Shown: positions 1 to 8,296 of the stretch, in pieces
How positions within the stretch are numbered: the first letter of the stretch is position 1
Layout of the letters: every line of letters starts with the position of its first letter
Origin: Fundidesulfovibrio agrisoli
Lineage (GTDB): Bacteria; Desulfobacterota; Desulfovibrionia; Desulfovibrionales; Desulfovibrionaceae
Reading direction: 5' to 3'
Assembly: GCF_022808715.1 (NCBI RefSeq)
Contig: NZ_JAKZKX010000017.1
Span: 29,494 to 84,704, forward strand
DNA: 55,211 bases
Notes under the pieces: model-generated
The model's database searches: none
Seen by the model: only the letters and a program-made list of their open reading frames with translations
What the model was told of the DNA's origin: nothing
Made by a program: the position numbers and the translations under genes

Positions 1-60
1 AAAATTTCTTCCACCCACCCCCCCGCGCCCCCCCCCCCCCCGGCGCCCCCCCCGCTTCGT
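1..60. repeat. C-rich low-complexity tract at window edge
   Basis: Long runs of C broken by a few G and A follow an AT-rich start (aaaatttcttcc). No gene is visible here. The tract resembles the mirror image of the poly-G tract at 22404-22425, which lies in a degenerate hairpin with an AT-rich apex. It could be one arm of a similar hairpin cut by the window edge, or a homopolymer sequencing or assembly artefact. Confidence 0.5.
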
Positions 61-74
61 TTTCGGGCAGGGGC

Positions 75-464
75 TCACTCGCCCAGGTCGAGGTAGGTCT
101 CGCCGGATTTTAAAAACTCATTGATTTTCTTGTACATCTGGCTGGCCTTGCGGGAGGCCTCCACGGCGGCCTTGGGGTCGCTCGCGCGGGCGTTGAGCGT
201 GTAGAAGCTCACGGAAGGCTGCGAGAACTGCACGGCGATCACTAGCGGCAGCGCGCCGCCCGCATCCTTGATCTTGGCGGCCACCTGGGCCTCGTCCGCC
301 CCTTCGATGGGGTTGAGCAGGGTCACGGTGGCGTGCTGGTTGGCGTTGAGGGTGGTCTTTCCGTAGTGGATCCACTTGCCCTGGGCCTCGGCCGCCAGGG
401 CCTGGCCGCAGAGGCAGACGGCCAGCACCAGGGCCAGTGCGGAAGCTTTCAGGAATCTGAGCAT
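75..464 (-). CDS. Small secreted protein of unknown function
   Basis: A 129-aa protein is read from the ATG at 464, which has a good ribosome site (GGAGGG) about 9 bases upstream. An upstream in-frame start at 554 lacks this support. The N-terminus (MLRFLKASALALVLAVCLCG...ALAAEA) is a typical Sec signal peptide with an AxA cleavage site, so the mature protein of roughly 105 aa is probably periplasmic. The mature part mixes beta-strand-like stretches (ATVTLLNP, LPLVIAVQF) with a charged C-terminal helix. I do not recognise a family. It follows the DUF2334 gene on the same strand with an 86-base gap, so the two may be co-transcribed. Confidence 0.75.
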   Translation of the reverse strand: MLRFLKASALALVLAVCLCGQALAAEAQGKWIHYGKTTLNANQHATVTLLNPIEGADEAQVAAKIKDAGGALPLVIAVQFSQPSVSFYTLNARASDPKAAVEASRKASQMYKKINEFLKSGETYLDLGE

Positions 465-550
465 GGATGCGCCCTCCGTATGCGTTGCGAAGTGATACGG
501 AAAGTACGCGAATGCGCCCGGATGGCAAGGCGTTCGCGGGGCGGCGCGCC

Positions 551-2107
551 TCACTGTCCAGAGAGCAGCAGCGCGCTTATCCCACCCACCGGGGCGACCG
601 GAGGCGCCTTGCCCACCGGCACGAAGGTGTAGCCCTCGGCCTGGATGCCCTCCACCATTTCCTTGAGGTAGGCGATGTCCAGGAAGGGGTGGAAGTAGCA
701 GCCAGCCCAGCCGTCGCGCACCACCTTCACCAGCCGGGCCAGGGCGATGGCGTCGGCGGGCAGGCGCGGGGGCGTCTCATAGGGGCTTATGTAGTTGCAG
801 GTTTCGGGCAGGCGTCTCGTGCCGTAGGCGTCGCGTTCGATGGTGTAGGGGGCGAACTGCTCCCTGAACTGGTACTTCCCGTTGTTGTCCAGGGCGAAAT
901 AGACGCCCCGGTCCAGCGCCAGGGGGAAGAAGCGGGCGAACACGCCGTAGTCCGTGGGCGAGGCCAGGTAATGCGGCGTGAGCCAGGCCACGGGGTAGAG
1001 GTTGGCCTTCCTGAGCAGGCTCAGGCCCGTGGTCAGCCTGTCCGTGGCCCACTGTTCGCTGTCCTCCGGGATGAAGCCCACGTAGCGCGTGGACCCGTCG
1101 GCCTTGCGCGTCACCCGGTAGAACTCCCAGTCGTCCGCGCTGACCCCGGTCTCGGGGTTCTTCACGGTGGAATACTGGTGCGTGTAGCCGTGCATGATGA
1201 CGCGGCCGCCCCGCCTGGTCATGTACTGCACGGCTGCCAGCGTCTCCGGGGCCTCGGTCCAGGTGGAGGAATACGGCTTCTCGTAAACGTGGCGCGGGTC
1301 CTCGTATTGGGGGATCACGCTTATGGCGAAGGGGATTTTGCGGGAATACAGGTAGTCCGCGATGGCCCTGAGCTGCGCCGGGTTCTGGTGGGTGTGCACG
1401 TCCTCGATGCGCAGCACGGCCTGGTGGTTTTCGCTCACGCCGCTTTCCAGCACGTCGTGCAACACGTCGCAGAAGGCCAGGGCCCTGTCCGCATAGACCA
1501 CGTTGTCGAAGGGATTGTCCGCCACGTAGTAGAGGTTCTTCGAACGCAGGATGTAGGGCGTGGTCTCGCCGGAGCTCTTCGCCAGGGCGATCACCCGCGC
1601 GTCGGGGCGGTCCTCCAGCGTGGTCATGGTCAGGTCCCCGCCGTTTCGCGGCAGGTCCGTCCCTTTGTACTCCACGGCGGACCAGTCCGTGGAGTTGACT
1701 ATCTTCACGTAGTTGAGGCCGAACTTTTCCTGGAACTGGGCCTGGGTCGAGCCCCAGGCGATCCTGTGCAGGTTGTAGTTGATCCAGACCAGCTTCGTGT
1801 TCGTGTTCAGTGCGTCCTGAATGAAGTTCTGGTTCAGGGCCGCATTGAAGGTCGTGCCCAGGTAGAACACCACATCATAGGCGGCGGACTCGTTTTGCGT
1901 ATAGGCGTCGACCGGATGCGAAACCACTACCGTGTTGAAGTGGCTGAGCAGATTCTTCAATTGCGTCGTGGAGAGCTCGCCGTTCCAGGCGCTTGTGCCC
2001 GAGCCGTCATAGACGACCAGCACGTTTTTCAATGCCTGAGCCAGACAAGGCGCGGCAATCGTCAATACAAGGCATAGGGCGATACACATTGCCCGAACGG
2101 ATTTCAT
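551..2107 (-). CDS. Secreted DUF2334 polysaccharide-deacetylase-like protein
   Basis: The 518-aa product starts with a clear signal peptide (MKSVRAMCIALCLVLTIAAPCLA), so it is exported. Residues 25-200 look like a flavodoxin- or ThuA-like alpha/beta domain (VLVVYDGSG, YDVVFYLGTTF). The C-terminal half has the marks of DUF2334 in the NodB-type deacetylase superfamily: RIEDVHTHQNP with the acidic residue and histidines expected of a metal site, FAISVIPQY, and GGRVIMHGYTHQY. Such proteins are thought to act on cell-surface or extracellular polysaccharide. The substrate cannot be read from the sequence. A small secreted protein follows in the same direction. Confidence 0.8.
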   Translation of the reverse strand: MKSVRAMCIALCLVLTIAAPCLAQALKNVLVVYDGSGTSAWNGELSTTQLKNLLSHFNTVVVSHPVDAYTQNESAAYDVVFYLGTTFNAALNQNFIQDALNTNTKLVWINYNLHRIAWGSTQAQFQEKFGLNYVKIVNSTDWSAVEYKGTDLPRNGGDLTMTTLEDRPDARVIALAKSSGETTPYILRSKNLYYVADNPFDNVVYADRALAFCDVLHDVLESGVSENHQAVLRIEDVHTHQNPAQLRAIADYLYSRKIPFAISVIPQYEDPRHVYEKPYSSTWTEAPETLAAVQYMTRRGGRVIMHGYTHQYSTVKNPETGVSADDWEFYRVTRKADGSTRYVGFIPEDSEQWATDRLTTGLSLLRKANLYPVAWLTPHYLASPTDYGVFARFFPLALDRGVYFALDNNGKYQFREQFAPYTIERDAYGTRRLPETCNYISPYETPPRLPADAIALARLVKVVRDGWAGCYFHPFLDIAYLKEMVEGIQAEGYTFVPVGKAPPVAPVGGISALLLSGQ

Positions 2108-2253
2108 ACGTGACCCTCACAAATTACGAAGACAACCCTACGTCTGCTGTCGGGAACCACATAGCACAACAAGGGCTGCTTGCATATACTACAGGCCAAT
2201 TGGTGCGAGGGTTTTGGGCGTGAATCGCGAGCCTCTTCGTTGGCCGCACGCAT

Positions 2254-2278
2254 CCCCGAGGGGCATGGCGCCCCGGGG
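2254..2278 (-). terminator. GC-rich hairpin just after the fdhD-like gene
   Basis: On the minus strand, a CCCCGGGGC / GCCCCTCGGGG stem lies 7 bases past the stop of the FdhD-like gene. It has no U-tract, so it is only a weak candidate terminator or mRNA 3'-end stabiliser. Confidence 0.3.
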
Positions 2279-2284
2279 CCGGTC

Positions 2285-3055
2285 CTAGCCAGCCAGCCTT
2301 CCGGGATCGCTGTAGACCCTGAAGCCGCCCGCGTCGACGTTGCCGATGAGCGTCAGCCCATGCTCCCGCGCCGACTCCACGGCCAGGGCCGTGGCCGCCG
2401 CCGTGGAGGCAAGCACCGGGATGCCCGCCCGCACGGCCTTGTGCACGATCTCTGAGGCCACCCGCCCGGTGCTCACGACCATCTTGTCCCCGGTGGGCAG
2501 CCCTTCCAGCAGGCACTGGCCCGCCAGGGTGTCGATGGCGTTGTGGCGGCCTATGTCCGAGCGGAACAGGAGCATCTCTCCGGCCGAGCACAGCGAGGCG
2601 TTGTGGCAGCCGCGGGTCAGGCGGTAGAGGTCCGAGCGGGCGTGCAGTTCCGCAGCCAGGCGGACGACCGCCGCCGGGTCCACCCAGCCCTTAGCGAGCG
2701 GCAGCTGGGTCCGGAGCCTCTGCCCCTGGCCCGCCAGCACGCGCCCGAGCCCGGAGGTCACGCTCAGGGCGTGCGCCCGGGGCTGGCTGTTTCGCAGCGC
2801 CACGCGGGCCTCCAGGGCGTCCGGCCCCTCTTCCACGTCCAGGGTTGCGATGTCCCGCGCGGATTCGATCAGCCCGCAGGAGAGCAGGTACCCCGCCGCC
2901 AGGAAGCGCGGGTGCGCGCCGGTAAACATGAGCCGCACGAGCTCCCGCCCGTTGACCACCATGCGCAACGGCACTTCGCGGATGGCCCGCACGCGAGCCG
3001 CCCGGAACACGCCGTCGCGGTATTCGAGCACATCGAAAGGGTGGTCCGTGGCCAT
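2285..3055 (-). CDS. FdhD-family sulfurtransferase homologue lacking the CxxC motif
   Basis: The 256-aa protein aligns with FdhD along its full length: EVPLRMVVNGRELVRLMFT, FLAAGYLLSCGLIES, SDIGRHNAIDTLAGQ, VVSTGRVASEIVHKA, AATALAVESAREHGLTLIG. FdhD passes sulfur from IscS to the molybdenum or tungsten bis-pterin cofactor before it enters formate dehydrogenase. E. coli FdhD uses a CxxC pair (GCGVCG). Here that region reads TSGLGR at residues 100-105, with no cysteine. Two cysteines sit instead in the second conserved loop, RGCHNASLC (C150 and C156). The gene diverges from an aldehyde-oxidoreductase-like operon, so it may serve that enzyme rather than a formate dehydrogenase (inference). The start is ATG at 3055 with GGAG upstream. 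Confidence 0.85.
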   Translation of the reverse strand: MATDHPFDVLEYRDGVFRAARVRAIREVPLRMVVNGRELVRLMFTGAHPRFLAAGYLLSCGLIESARDIATLDVEEGPDALEARVALRNSQPRAHALSVTSGLGRVLAGQGQRLRTQLPLAKGWVDPAAVVRLAAELHARSDLYRLTRGCHNASLCSAGEMLLFRSDIGRHNAIDTLAGQCLLEGLPTGDKMVVSTGRVASEIVHKAVRAGIPVLASTAAATALAVESAREHGLTLIGNVDAGGFRVYSDPGRLAG

Positions 3056-3181
3056 GTTCGCTCCGCCGCGCCCGCGATTGCCTGCCGGGCCTGCTTGCGC
3101 TAGGGATTACAGACATTGACCGGAAAGGCCAAGCCCGGCCGCCCCGGGAGCCGGCCCTGAGCCGTTCAGGCGGGAGGTGGC

Positions 3182-3931
3182 ATGGACCGCGACTTCGACA
3201 TCACGCGCATCCGCGAGGCCGCCCGCGCCGCCGGGATGGGGGAAGCGCTCTCCCGGCGGGGGTTCCTGCTCCTTTCCGCATCCACCGCCGCCGCAGTCAC
3301 CGCGCTGGGCCTCTGCGAGGCCCTGGGCGCGGACGCGCCGCTGGTCATCCTGGACAACGCCAAGGGCATGATCCTGGCCGACCCCACCCGCTGCGTGGGC
3401 TGCCAGCGCTGCGAGCTGGCCTGCGTGGAGTACAACGAGGGCAGGTCCCAGCCGTCGCTGGCGCGCATCAAGATTTCCCGATCCCTCAATTTCGGCCCAG
3501 GCGGGCCGGGCGGCGCGCAGGGGGCCTGGGGCAACGGCCTGGTGGTCCAGGGCGTGTGCCGCCAGTGCCCGCACCCCGTGCCCTGCGCCACGGCCTGCCC
3601 CAACGACGCCATCCGCCTCGACCCCGCCACCGGGGCGCGCGTGGTGGACGGCCAGGCCTGCGTGGGCTGCAAGCTCTGCCAGCGCTCCTGCCCCTGGAAC
3701 ATGCTCGTCTTCGACGAGGAAACCCAGAAGACGACCAAGTGCTTCCTCTGCGGCGGCAGCCCCAAATGCGTGGAGGCCTGCCCGGCCGACGCCCTGCGCT
3801 ACGTCCCCTGGCGCGACACGACCCGCGAGGCACCGGCCAGGGCCGCGTCCCTTTCCCTGATAACGCCCGAGAAGACCGCATCCTGCCTGGAATGCCACGT
3901 GCCCGGACGCCCCGGGACCGTCACCAAATAG
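3182..3931 (+). CDS. YdhY-like ferredoxin with four 4Fe-4S clusters and Tat-like N-terminus
   Basis: This 249-aa electron carrier has four cysteine groups of the 4Fe-4S type: CVGCQRCELAC, CRQCPHPVPCATAC, CVGCKLCQRSC and CFLCGGSPKCVEAC, plus a C-terminal CLEC. Its layout matches E. coli YdhY, including the glycine-rich stretch after IKISRSLNFG. Residues 24-29 read SRRGFL before a hydrophobic stretch, a Tat-like signal, although its partner oxidoreductase has none. E. coli YdhY also has a hydrophobic N-terminus, so this may be an anchor. The ATG at 3182 has GGGAGG just upstream. The oxidoreductase gene starts 18 bases after the stop, so this protein is probably its electron-transfer subunit. 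Confidence 0.85.
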   Translation: MDRDFDITRIREAARAAGMGEALSRRGFLLLSASTAAAVTALGLCEALGADAPLVILDNAKGMILADPTRCVGCQRCELACVEYNEGRSQPSLARIKISRSLNFGPGGPGGAQGAWGNGLVVQGVCRQCPHPVPCATACPNDAIRLDPATGARVVDGQACVGCKLCQRSCPWNMLVFDEETQKTTKCFLCGGSPKCVEACPADALRYVPWRDTTREAPARAASLSLITPEKTASCLECHVPGRPGTVTK

Positions 3932-3949
3932 CACGGCAAGGAGTTTCCC

Positions 3950-6067
3950 ATGGCCAGCGCGACAGGAGGCTTTGCCGGAAAAGTTCTGCGGGTGGACCTC
4001 TCCACGGGCGCAGTCAGCACCGAAAGCACCGTTGAGAGATACCTGGACGTCCTGGGGGGCACGGGCATCGGCTACCGCGTGCTCTGGGACGAGGTCCCCG
4101 CCGGCACGGGCGCCTTCGACCCGGCCAACAAGATCGTGTTCGCCACGGGCGTCCTGGCGGGCACGGGCGTGCCCTGCAACGGACGCACCGCCGTGACCAC
4201 CATCTTCCCCACCTGCTGGCCCAAGCCCCTGGTGGGCTCGGGGCACATGGGCGGGCAGTTCGCGGCCAAGCTCAAGTACGCGGGCTACGACGCCCTGATC
4301 GTGGAAGGCAAGGCCGACCGCCCGGTGTGGATCAGCATCCGCAACTCCCAGGTGCAAATACGCGACGCGCGCGGCCTCTGGGGCGAGGGCATCCGCCGCG
4401 CCACCCTGGAGATCAGCCGTGAGATGGGCGGCGAGTGCGCCGTGGCGGCCATCGGCCAAGCGGGCGAGAAGCTCGCGCCCATGGCCATCGTGGCCAACTC
4501 CGTCTCCCACTCGGCGGGCGGCGTGGGCGGCGTCATGGGCTCCAAGAACCTCAAGGCCGTGGCCGTGCAGGGCGACGGCGCTGTGCGCCTGGCCGGGGAC
4601 AAGGGCGAGTGGGAGCGGCTGGTCAAGTTTCACCTCTCGATCCTGGGCGGCAACAACCAGCATGTGGTGCCGAGCTTCCCCACGCCGCAGTCGGAATACT
4701 ACAACCCCGGCTCCCGCTGGGTGGGCGAGCCGGGCAGGCGCTGGGGCGCGGCCGAGCCCCCCGTGGAGATCACCGGCAACATCCGCGACCTCAACCGCAT
4801 CGCCTACCGCACCAACAGCGCGGCCTTCTACCTGGGCGCCAACGCCTGGCAGTACACGGTGCGCGGCAACGGCTGCACGGGCTGCCCCATACGCTGCCAC
4901 ACCATCGTCAAGGTGCCCTCGGTGGCGGCGAAATACGGCGTGGGGGAGATGGGGCAGAACACCTGCGCCGGGCTGCTCTTCGGGCGCGGCTTCTTCAGGA
5001 AGCTCGCCGCCGGGGACAAGAGCCACACCTCGCTGGAGGCCTGCATGCTGGGCATGCACCTGGCCGACGACCTGGGGCTCTGGTGCAACTACGGCCAGCT
5101 CCAGCGCGACCTCATCAAGCTCTATTACGACGGCACGCTCAAGGCCAAGCTAGGGGCCAAGGAGTACGACTCCATCCCCTGGGACAAGTACGAGAGCGGC
5201 GACCCCGCCTTCCTGCTGGACATGATCCCGCGCATCGCCAACCGCCAAGGGGAGCTCGGCGCGGTGCTCAGCCAGGGCACGGCGGGCCTGTTCACGGCCT
5301 GGTCCATCACCGAGCGGGACTGGAGCCAGGACAAGGAGACGGCCTACTGGAAGATGGGCCACCCCAAGCACCACGCCAACGAGGACGACGGCCAGTGCGG
5401 CGTCATCATCAACACCCAGTACAACCGGGACGCCCAATGCCACTCGCACGTCAACTTCGTGCGCAACGGCCTGCCCCTGGCGGTGCAGAAGCGGCTGGCC
5501 GCCGAGACCTGGGGCTCGCCCGAGGCGGTGGACGCCGTGGGCGACTACACCCCCGCCAACGTCTACAAGGCGCGCCGGGCCAAGTGGGCGCTCATCCGCA
5601 AGGAGCTTCACGACTCCCTGGGCCTGTGCAACTGGATGGGCCCCTGGGTGGCCTCCCCGCTCAAGGAGCGCGACTACGGCGGCGACGACAGCCTGGAGTC
5701 GAAGTTCTTCAGCCTGGCCACCGGCCTGAAAACAAACCGGGAGGAGCTGGACCGGATGGGCGAGCGCATCTTCGTGCTGCACCGGGCCCTCACCCAGCGC
5801 GACATGGGCGAGCCCGACCTTCGCTCGCGCCACGACACCGTGCCCGACTGGGTCTTCAAGGACGCCAACGGCGCGGCCCCCTTCAGCAAGGGGACCACCC
5901 GCATGGACCGTGAGGACATCGCCAAGGCCATGGACCTGTTCTACGAGGTCATGGACTGGGACCGCGCCACGGGCGCGCCCACCATGGAGGCGTACGCCCG
6001 GCTGGGCCTCCAGGACGTGGGCAGGCGGATGCAGGCCCTGAAGCTGACGCCGGGGACCAGAGGATGA
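3950..6067 (+). CDS. Aldehyde ferredoxin oxidoreductase family protein (YdhV-like)
   Basis: The 705-aa length is close to YdhV (about 700 aa) and longer than archaeal AOR (about 605 aa). The N-terminal domain opens with GGFAGKVLRVDLSTG and GGTGIGYRVLWDEV, typical of the pterin-binding AOR N-domain. The 4Fe-4S ligands are visible as C309, C312 and C316 (NGCTGCPIRC), with C560 (LGLCNWMG) as the likely fourth. The family uses a tungsten or molybdenum bis-pterin to oxidise aldehydes or reduce carboxylates. The substrate of YdhV-type members is not established. It lies between the YdhY-like ferredoxin and a small gene whose ATG overlaps its stop by 4 bases. The enzyme itself has no export signal. 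Confidence 0.88.
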   Translation: MASATGGFAGKVLRVDLSTGAVSTESTVERYLDVLGGTGIGYRVLWDEVPAGTGAFDPANKIVFATGVLAGTGVPCNGRTAVTTIFPTCWPKPLVGSGHMGGQFAAKLKYAGYDALIVEGKADRPVWISIRNSQVQIRDARGLWGEGIRRATLEISREMGGECAVAAIGQAGEKLAPMAIVANSVSHSAGGVGGVMGSKNLKAVAVQGDGAVRLAGDKGEWERLVKFHLSILGGNNQHVVPSFPTPQSEYYNPGSRWVGEPGRRWGAAEPPVEITGNIRDLNRIAYRTNSAAFYLGANAWQYTVRGNGCTGCPIRCHTIVKVPSVAAKYGVGEMGQNTCAGLLFGRGFFRKLAAGDKSHTSLEACMLGMHLADDLGLWCNYGQLQRDLIKLYYDGTLKAKLGAKEYDSIPWDKYESGDPAFLLDMIPRIANRQGELGAVLSQGTAGLFTAWSITERDWSQDKETAYWKMGHPKHHANEDDGQCGVIINTQYNRDAQCHSHVNFVRNGLPLAVQKRLAAETWGSPEAVDAVGDYTPANVYKARRAKWALIRKELHDSLGLCNWMGPWVASPLKERDYGGDDSLESKFFSLATGLKTNREELDRMGERIFVLHRALTQRDMGEPDLRSRHDTVPDWVFKDANGAAPFSKGTTRMDREDIAKAMDLFYEVMDWDRATGAPTMEAYARLGLQDVGRRMQALKLTPGTRG

Positions 6068-6612
6068 ACTCCGCAGGCGAGGACTGGGAGGAGGCAGCGG
6101 CCGAGGCCGTCAGGGAGGCCAGCCGCCAGGGCCGGGCCGTGTCGGCGGCCGAGGTGCTGGAGGCGCTGGCCGCGCGAGGCTTCGACGTCACATCGCCGGA
6201 CGCCGGCGAGAAGGCGGAGGCTGCCCTGCGCGCCCATGCGGGCCTGGCCTGCTTCGCCGGGGCGGACGGCGCGGCGCGCTACCACGACCCCGCCCTGCTC
6301 AGCGCCACCTACGCCGGGATCATGGACCGCAAGGCGAGCCCGACGCTGCTCATGGCCGAGGAGATCCGCGCCAACTCTCGGGAATACCCACGCCCGGTGC
6401 CCGTGGAGCTGTTCGAGGCCGAGCCCTTCGGGCTCACCCCGGAACAGATCGGCGACGCCCTGCGGGCCATGGCCGAAAACCCCGCGTTCGAGGACATCGC
6501 CTTCACGGCCACCAGCACAGGGGCGGTCTACCTGTTCTCTTCGCGAAGCCTGGAGCCGGGGTACGCCAAGTTCCTGGCCGAACACGCCCAGAACCTGGCC
6601 ATGAATCCCTGA
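6064..6612 (+). CDS. Unknown protein coupled to the YdhV-like gene
   Basis: The 182-aa protein starts at an ATG overlapping the oxidoreductase stop (ATGA), so translation is coupled. The N-terminal 85 residues look helical and acidic. The C-terminal half contains ANSREYPRPVPVELFEAEPFGLTPEQIGDALRAMAENPAFEDIAF, a winged-helix-like or accessory-domain pattern. There is no signal peptide, membrane segment or cysteine cluster (only one Cys). It sits where YdhW lies in the E. coli ydhYVW order, so it may be the functional counterpart, but I could not establish homology. A chaperone or cofactor-insertion role is speculative. Confidence 0.7.
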   Translation: MNSAGEDWEEAAAEAVREASRQGRAVSAAEVLEALAARGFDVTSPDAGEKAEAALRAHAGLACFAGADGAARYHDPALLSATYAGIMDRKASPTLLMAEEIRANSREYPRPVPVELFEAEPFGLTPEQIGDALRAMAENPAFEDIAFTATSTGAVYLFSSRSLEPGYAKFLAEHAQNLAMNP

Positions 6613-6788
6613 GGGGCACCCAGGCCCCGGCAGGCCGCGCGCCGTCCGCATGGCGCACGGAGCCGGGCCGGGGTGCGTCCTGGCCAGCGGACTCCCGCGG
6701 CTTGATCCGGTGCGCCCAACGCCCGCCCCACCCTGCATCCCGCAGCTTCCAATTTCGTCCGGGAGGCGGCCGTCTGCCGAAAATGACT

Positions 6789-6836
6789 TGAGGTTCGGCT
6801 CTGAAGCCCCTCCGGGAGCGACAAAGCCGAACCTCA
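6789..6836. terminator. Inverted repeat between convergent genes
   Basis: A perfect 12-bp inverted repeat, TGAGGTTCGGCT / AGCCGAACCTCA, encloses a 24-base loop. It lies in the 256-base gap between two genes that point at each other, where a bidirectional terminator is expected. There is no U-tract on either strand, so termination is inferred from position and pairing only. Confidence 0.45.
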
Positions 6837-6868
6837 TGAACAAGCGTGCGGTCATGAAGCGGTCGAGG

Positions 6869-8296
6869 CTACTTGACCTCCCTGACCGCCGGCACGGTCC
6901 ATGAGCCGTCCAGTATCGAAGGCTTCGTCTCCTTCGGCCAGTAGAGCCGCAGCATGAGGATGAACTTGTCCTTGGGCGCCGGGAGCCAGTTGGATTCCCT
7001 GTCCGCCCCGGGGCTCATGTGCTGGATGTAGAGGTCGACCGAGCCGTCGGGGTTCGGTTTGAGATTCTGCCTGGCGCTGATGCTCTGGCGGTTGATCGGG
7101 TTTTTTACAAAGAAGTAGTCCTTGTCATACATGGTCAGCGACCAAAAACCCGCCGCCGGGGGAAGCTGCCCCTTCTCGAAGTGCATCACGTAATTCTTCT
7201 CGCCGTTATAGGACTCGAGGACGTTGGGGCCTTCGGAGGTGGGATACACGGCGTCCTGGGGCCTGTTGGCGCCCAGCCCGATGGCGGTTATCAGCGCGCG
7301 CTGGATGTAATTGGTGCCGTAGAGGCCGGTCCTGGTCGTGAAGACCCAGCCGTTTTCAAGCTTCATGTCGCCCGCGACAATGCCCTCCTTCAGCCAGAGC
7401 ATGATCTTGTCGTTGGCGATCCGCGGCACGGTCGAGAACGCCTCGAGCGCTAGCGGGCTGAGCCTGCTCCCGTCGAAGGGCTTCCCCGGAACGATCCCGA
7501 GCTTGGCCATCTTCGCCAGCATGGGCTTGTCGGCGGGGGCCGGCGGGTTGTCCTTCATGAGCTGCGCCAGCAGGTTGAAGTAGTCGTGAGCGCTCAGGGC
7601 GTTGACCTGCTCACGCACGGCAAGCTTCATATCCATGGCGGGGTCCACTTTCCCGGCAGGGGGCGTGTACGGCTTGCCATACGCGCTGAGCGGAACGAGC
7701 GAGATCTCGTCCTGCAGCTTGTGCACGGTCGCGTAGTCCTCCGGCGTTCCCGTGCAGTAGATGCGCCCGAGCAGCCAGACGATGCCGGTGGGCGACTTGT
7801 ACTCCTTCACGCCCTCGGGCAGCTTGCCCTTCCAGCCCGGGCCGGTGATGGCGTACTTCTGCGGTCCCGTTCCGGTGGTGCGCTTGCCGGGGACCTGGAA
7901 GACGTCCGTCCAGCCGTCGAGCATGGGGAAGAGGTAATAGCGGTCGTTGGCGTCCGGCAAGGTGAGCACGTAGGGCTCCTGGCTCACGTTGATCCACGCT
8001 GTGGTGTAGAGCGTGTCGGCGTTCGGCGCGGTCACGTCGCGGAACTCGGCCGTTGGGTACTCGCGCATCCTGACAAACTGCCCCATTGGAGCTCGCGTTC
8101 CTTCCGGCTTCTCGACGTTGGTCATGACGCGCCTGGTCATTTCCATGGTCACAAGCGGGTACCCGTAGATGTAGGCCTCCACGCCAAGCGCAACGGCCTC
8201 AAAGGGATTGTCTTTGGCCTGGCTGGAGCCAAAGGGGATCGCAACGGACAACAGCATGACGTACAAAATGAATTTTGCCCTGGAAATTACACTCAT
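6869..8296 (-). CDS. Secreted DUF1254/DUF1214 domain protein
   Basis: The 475-aa product has an N-terminal signal (FILYVMLLSVAIPFGSSQA). It then shows the DUF1254 domain (EAYIYGYPLVTMEMTRR, NADTLYTTAWINVSQEPYVLTLPD, RYYLFPMLDGWTDVF) and a C-terminal DUF1214 domain (GFWSLTMYDKDYFFV, RQSISARQNLKPNPDGSVDLYIQ, NWLPAPKDKFILMLRLYWP). The biochemical role of these envelope proteins is not known to me. I chose the ATG at 8296 because AGGAG lies about 9 bases upstream. A longer reading from a TTG at 8317 would bury that ribosome site. It is transcribed convergently to the oxidoreductase operon and has no obvious partner. Confidence 0.85.
   Translation of the reverse strand: MSVISRAKFILYVMLLSVAIPFGSSQAKDNPFEAVALGVEAYIYGYPLVTMEMTRRVMTNVEKPEGTRAPMGQFVRMREYPTAEFRDVTAPNADTLYTTAWINVSQEPYVLTLPDANDRYYLFPMLDGWTDVFQVPGKRTTGTGPQKYAITGPGWKGKLPEGVKEYKSPTGIVWLLGRIYCTGTPEDYATVHKLQDEISLVPLSAYGKPYTPPAGKVDPAMDMKLAVREQVNALSAHDYFNLLAQLMKDNPPAPADKPMLAKMAKLGIVPGKPFDGSRLSPLALEAFSTVPRIANDKIMLWLKEGIVAGDMKLENGWVFTTRTGLYGTNYIQRALITAIGLGANRPQDAVYPTSEGPNVLESYNGEKNYVMHFEKGQLPPAAGFWSLTMYDKDYFFVKNPINRQSISARQNLKPNPDGSVDLYIQHMSPGADRESNWLPAPKDKFILMLRLYWPKETKPSILDGSWTVPAVREVK

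Noticed and set aside
3107-5059. Long open frame of 650 codons on the minus strand opposite the ferredoxin and oxidoreductase genes
   Set aside because: It mirrors the GC-rich codon pattern of real genes on the other strand, has low-complexity His/Ala/Gly composition and no recognisable domain.
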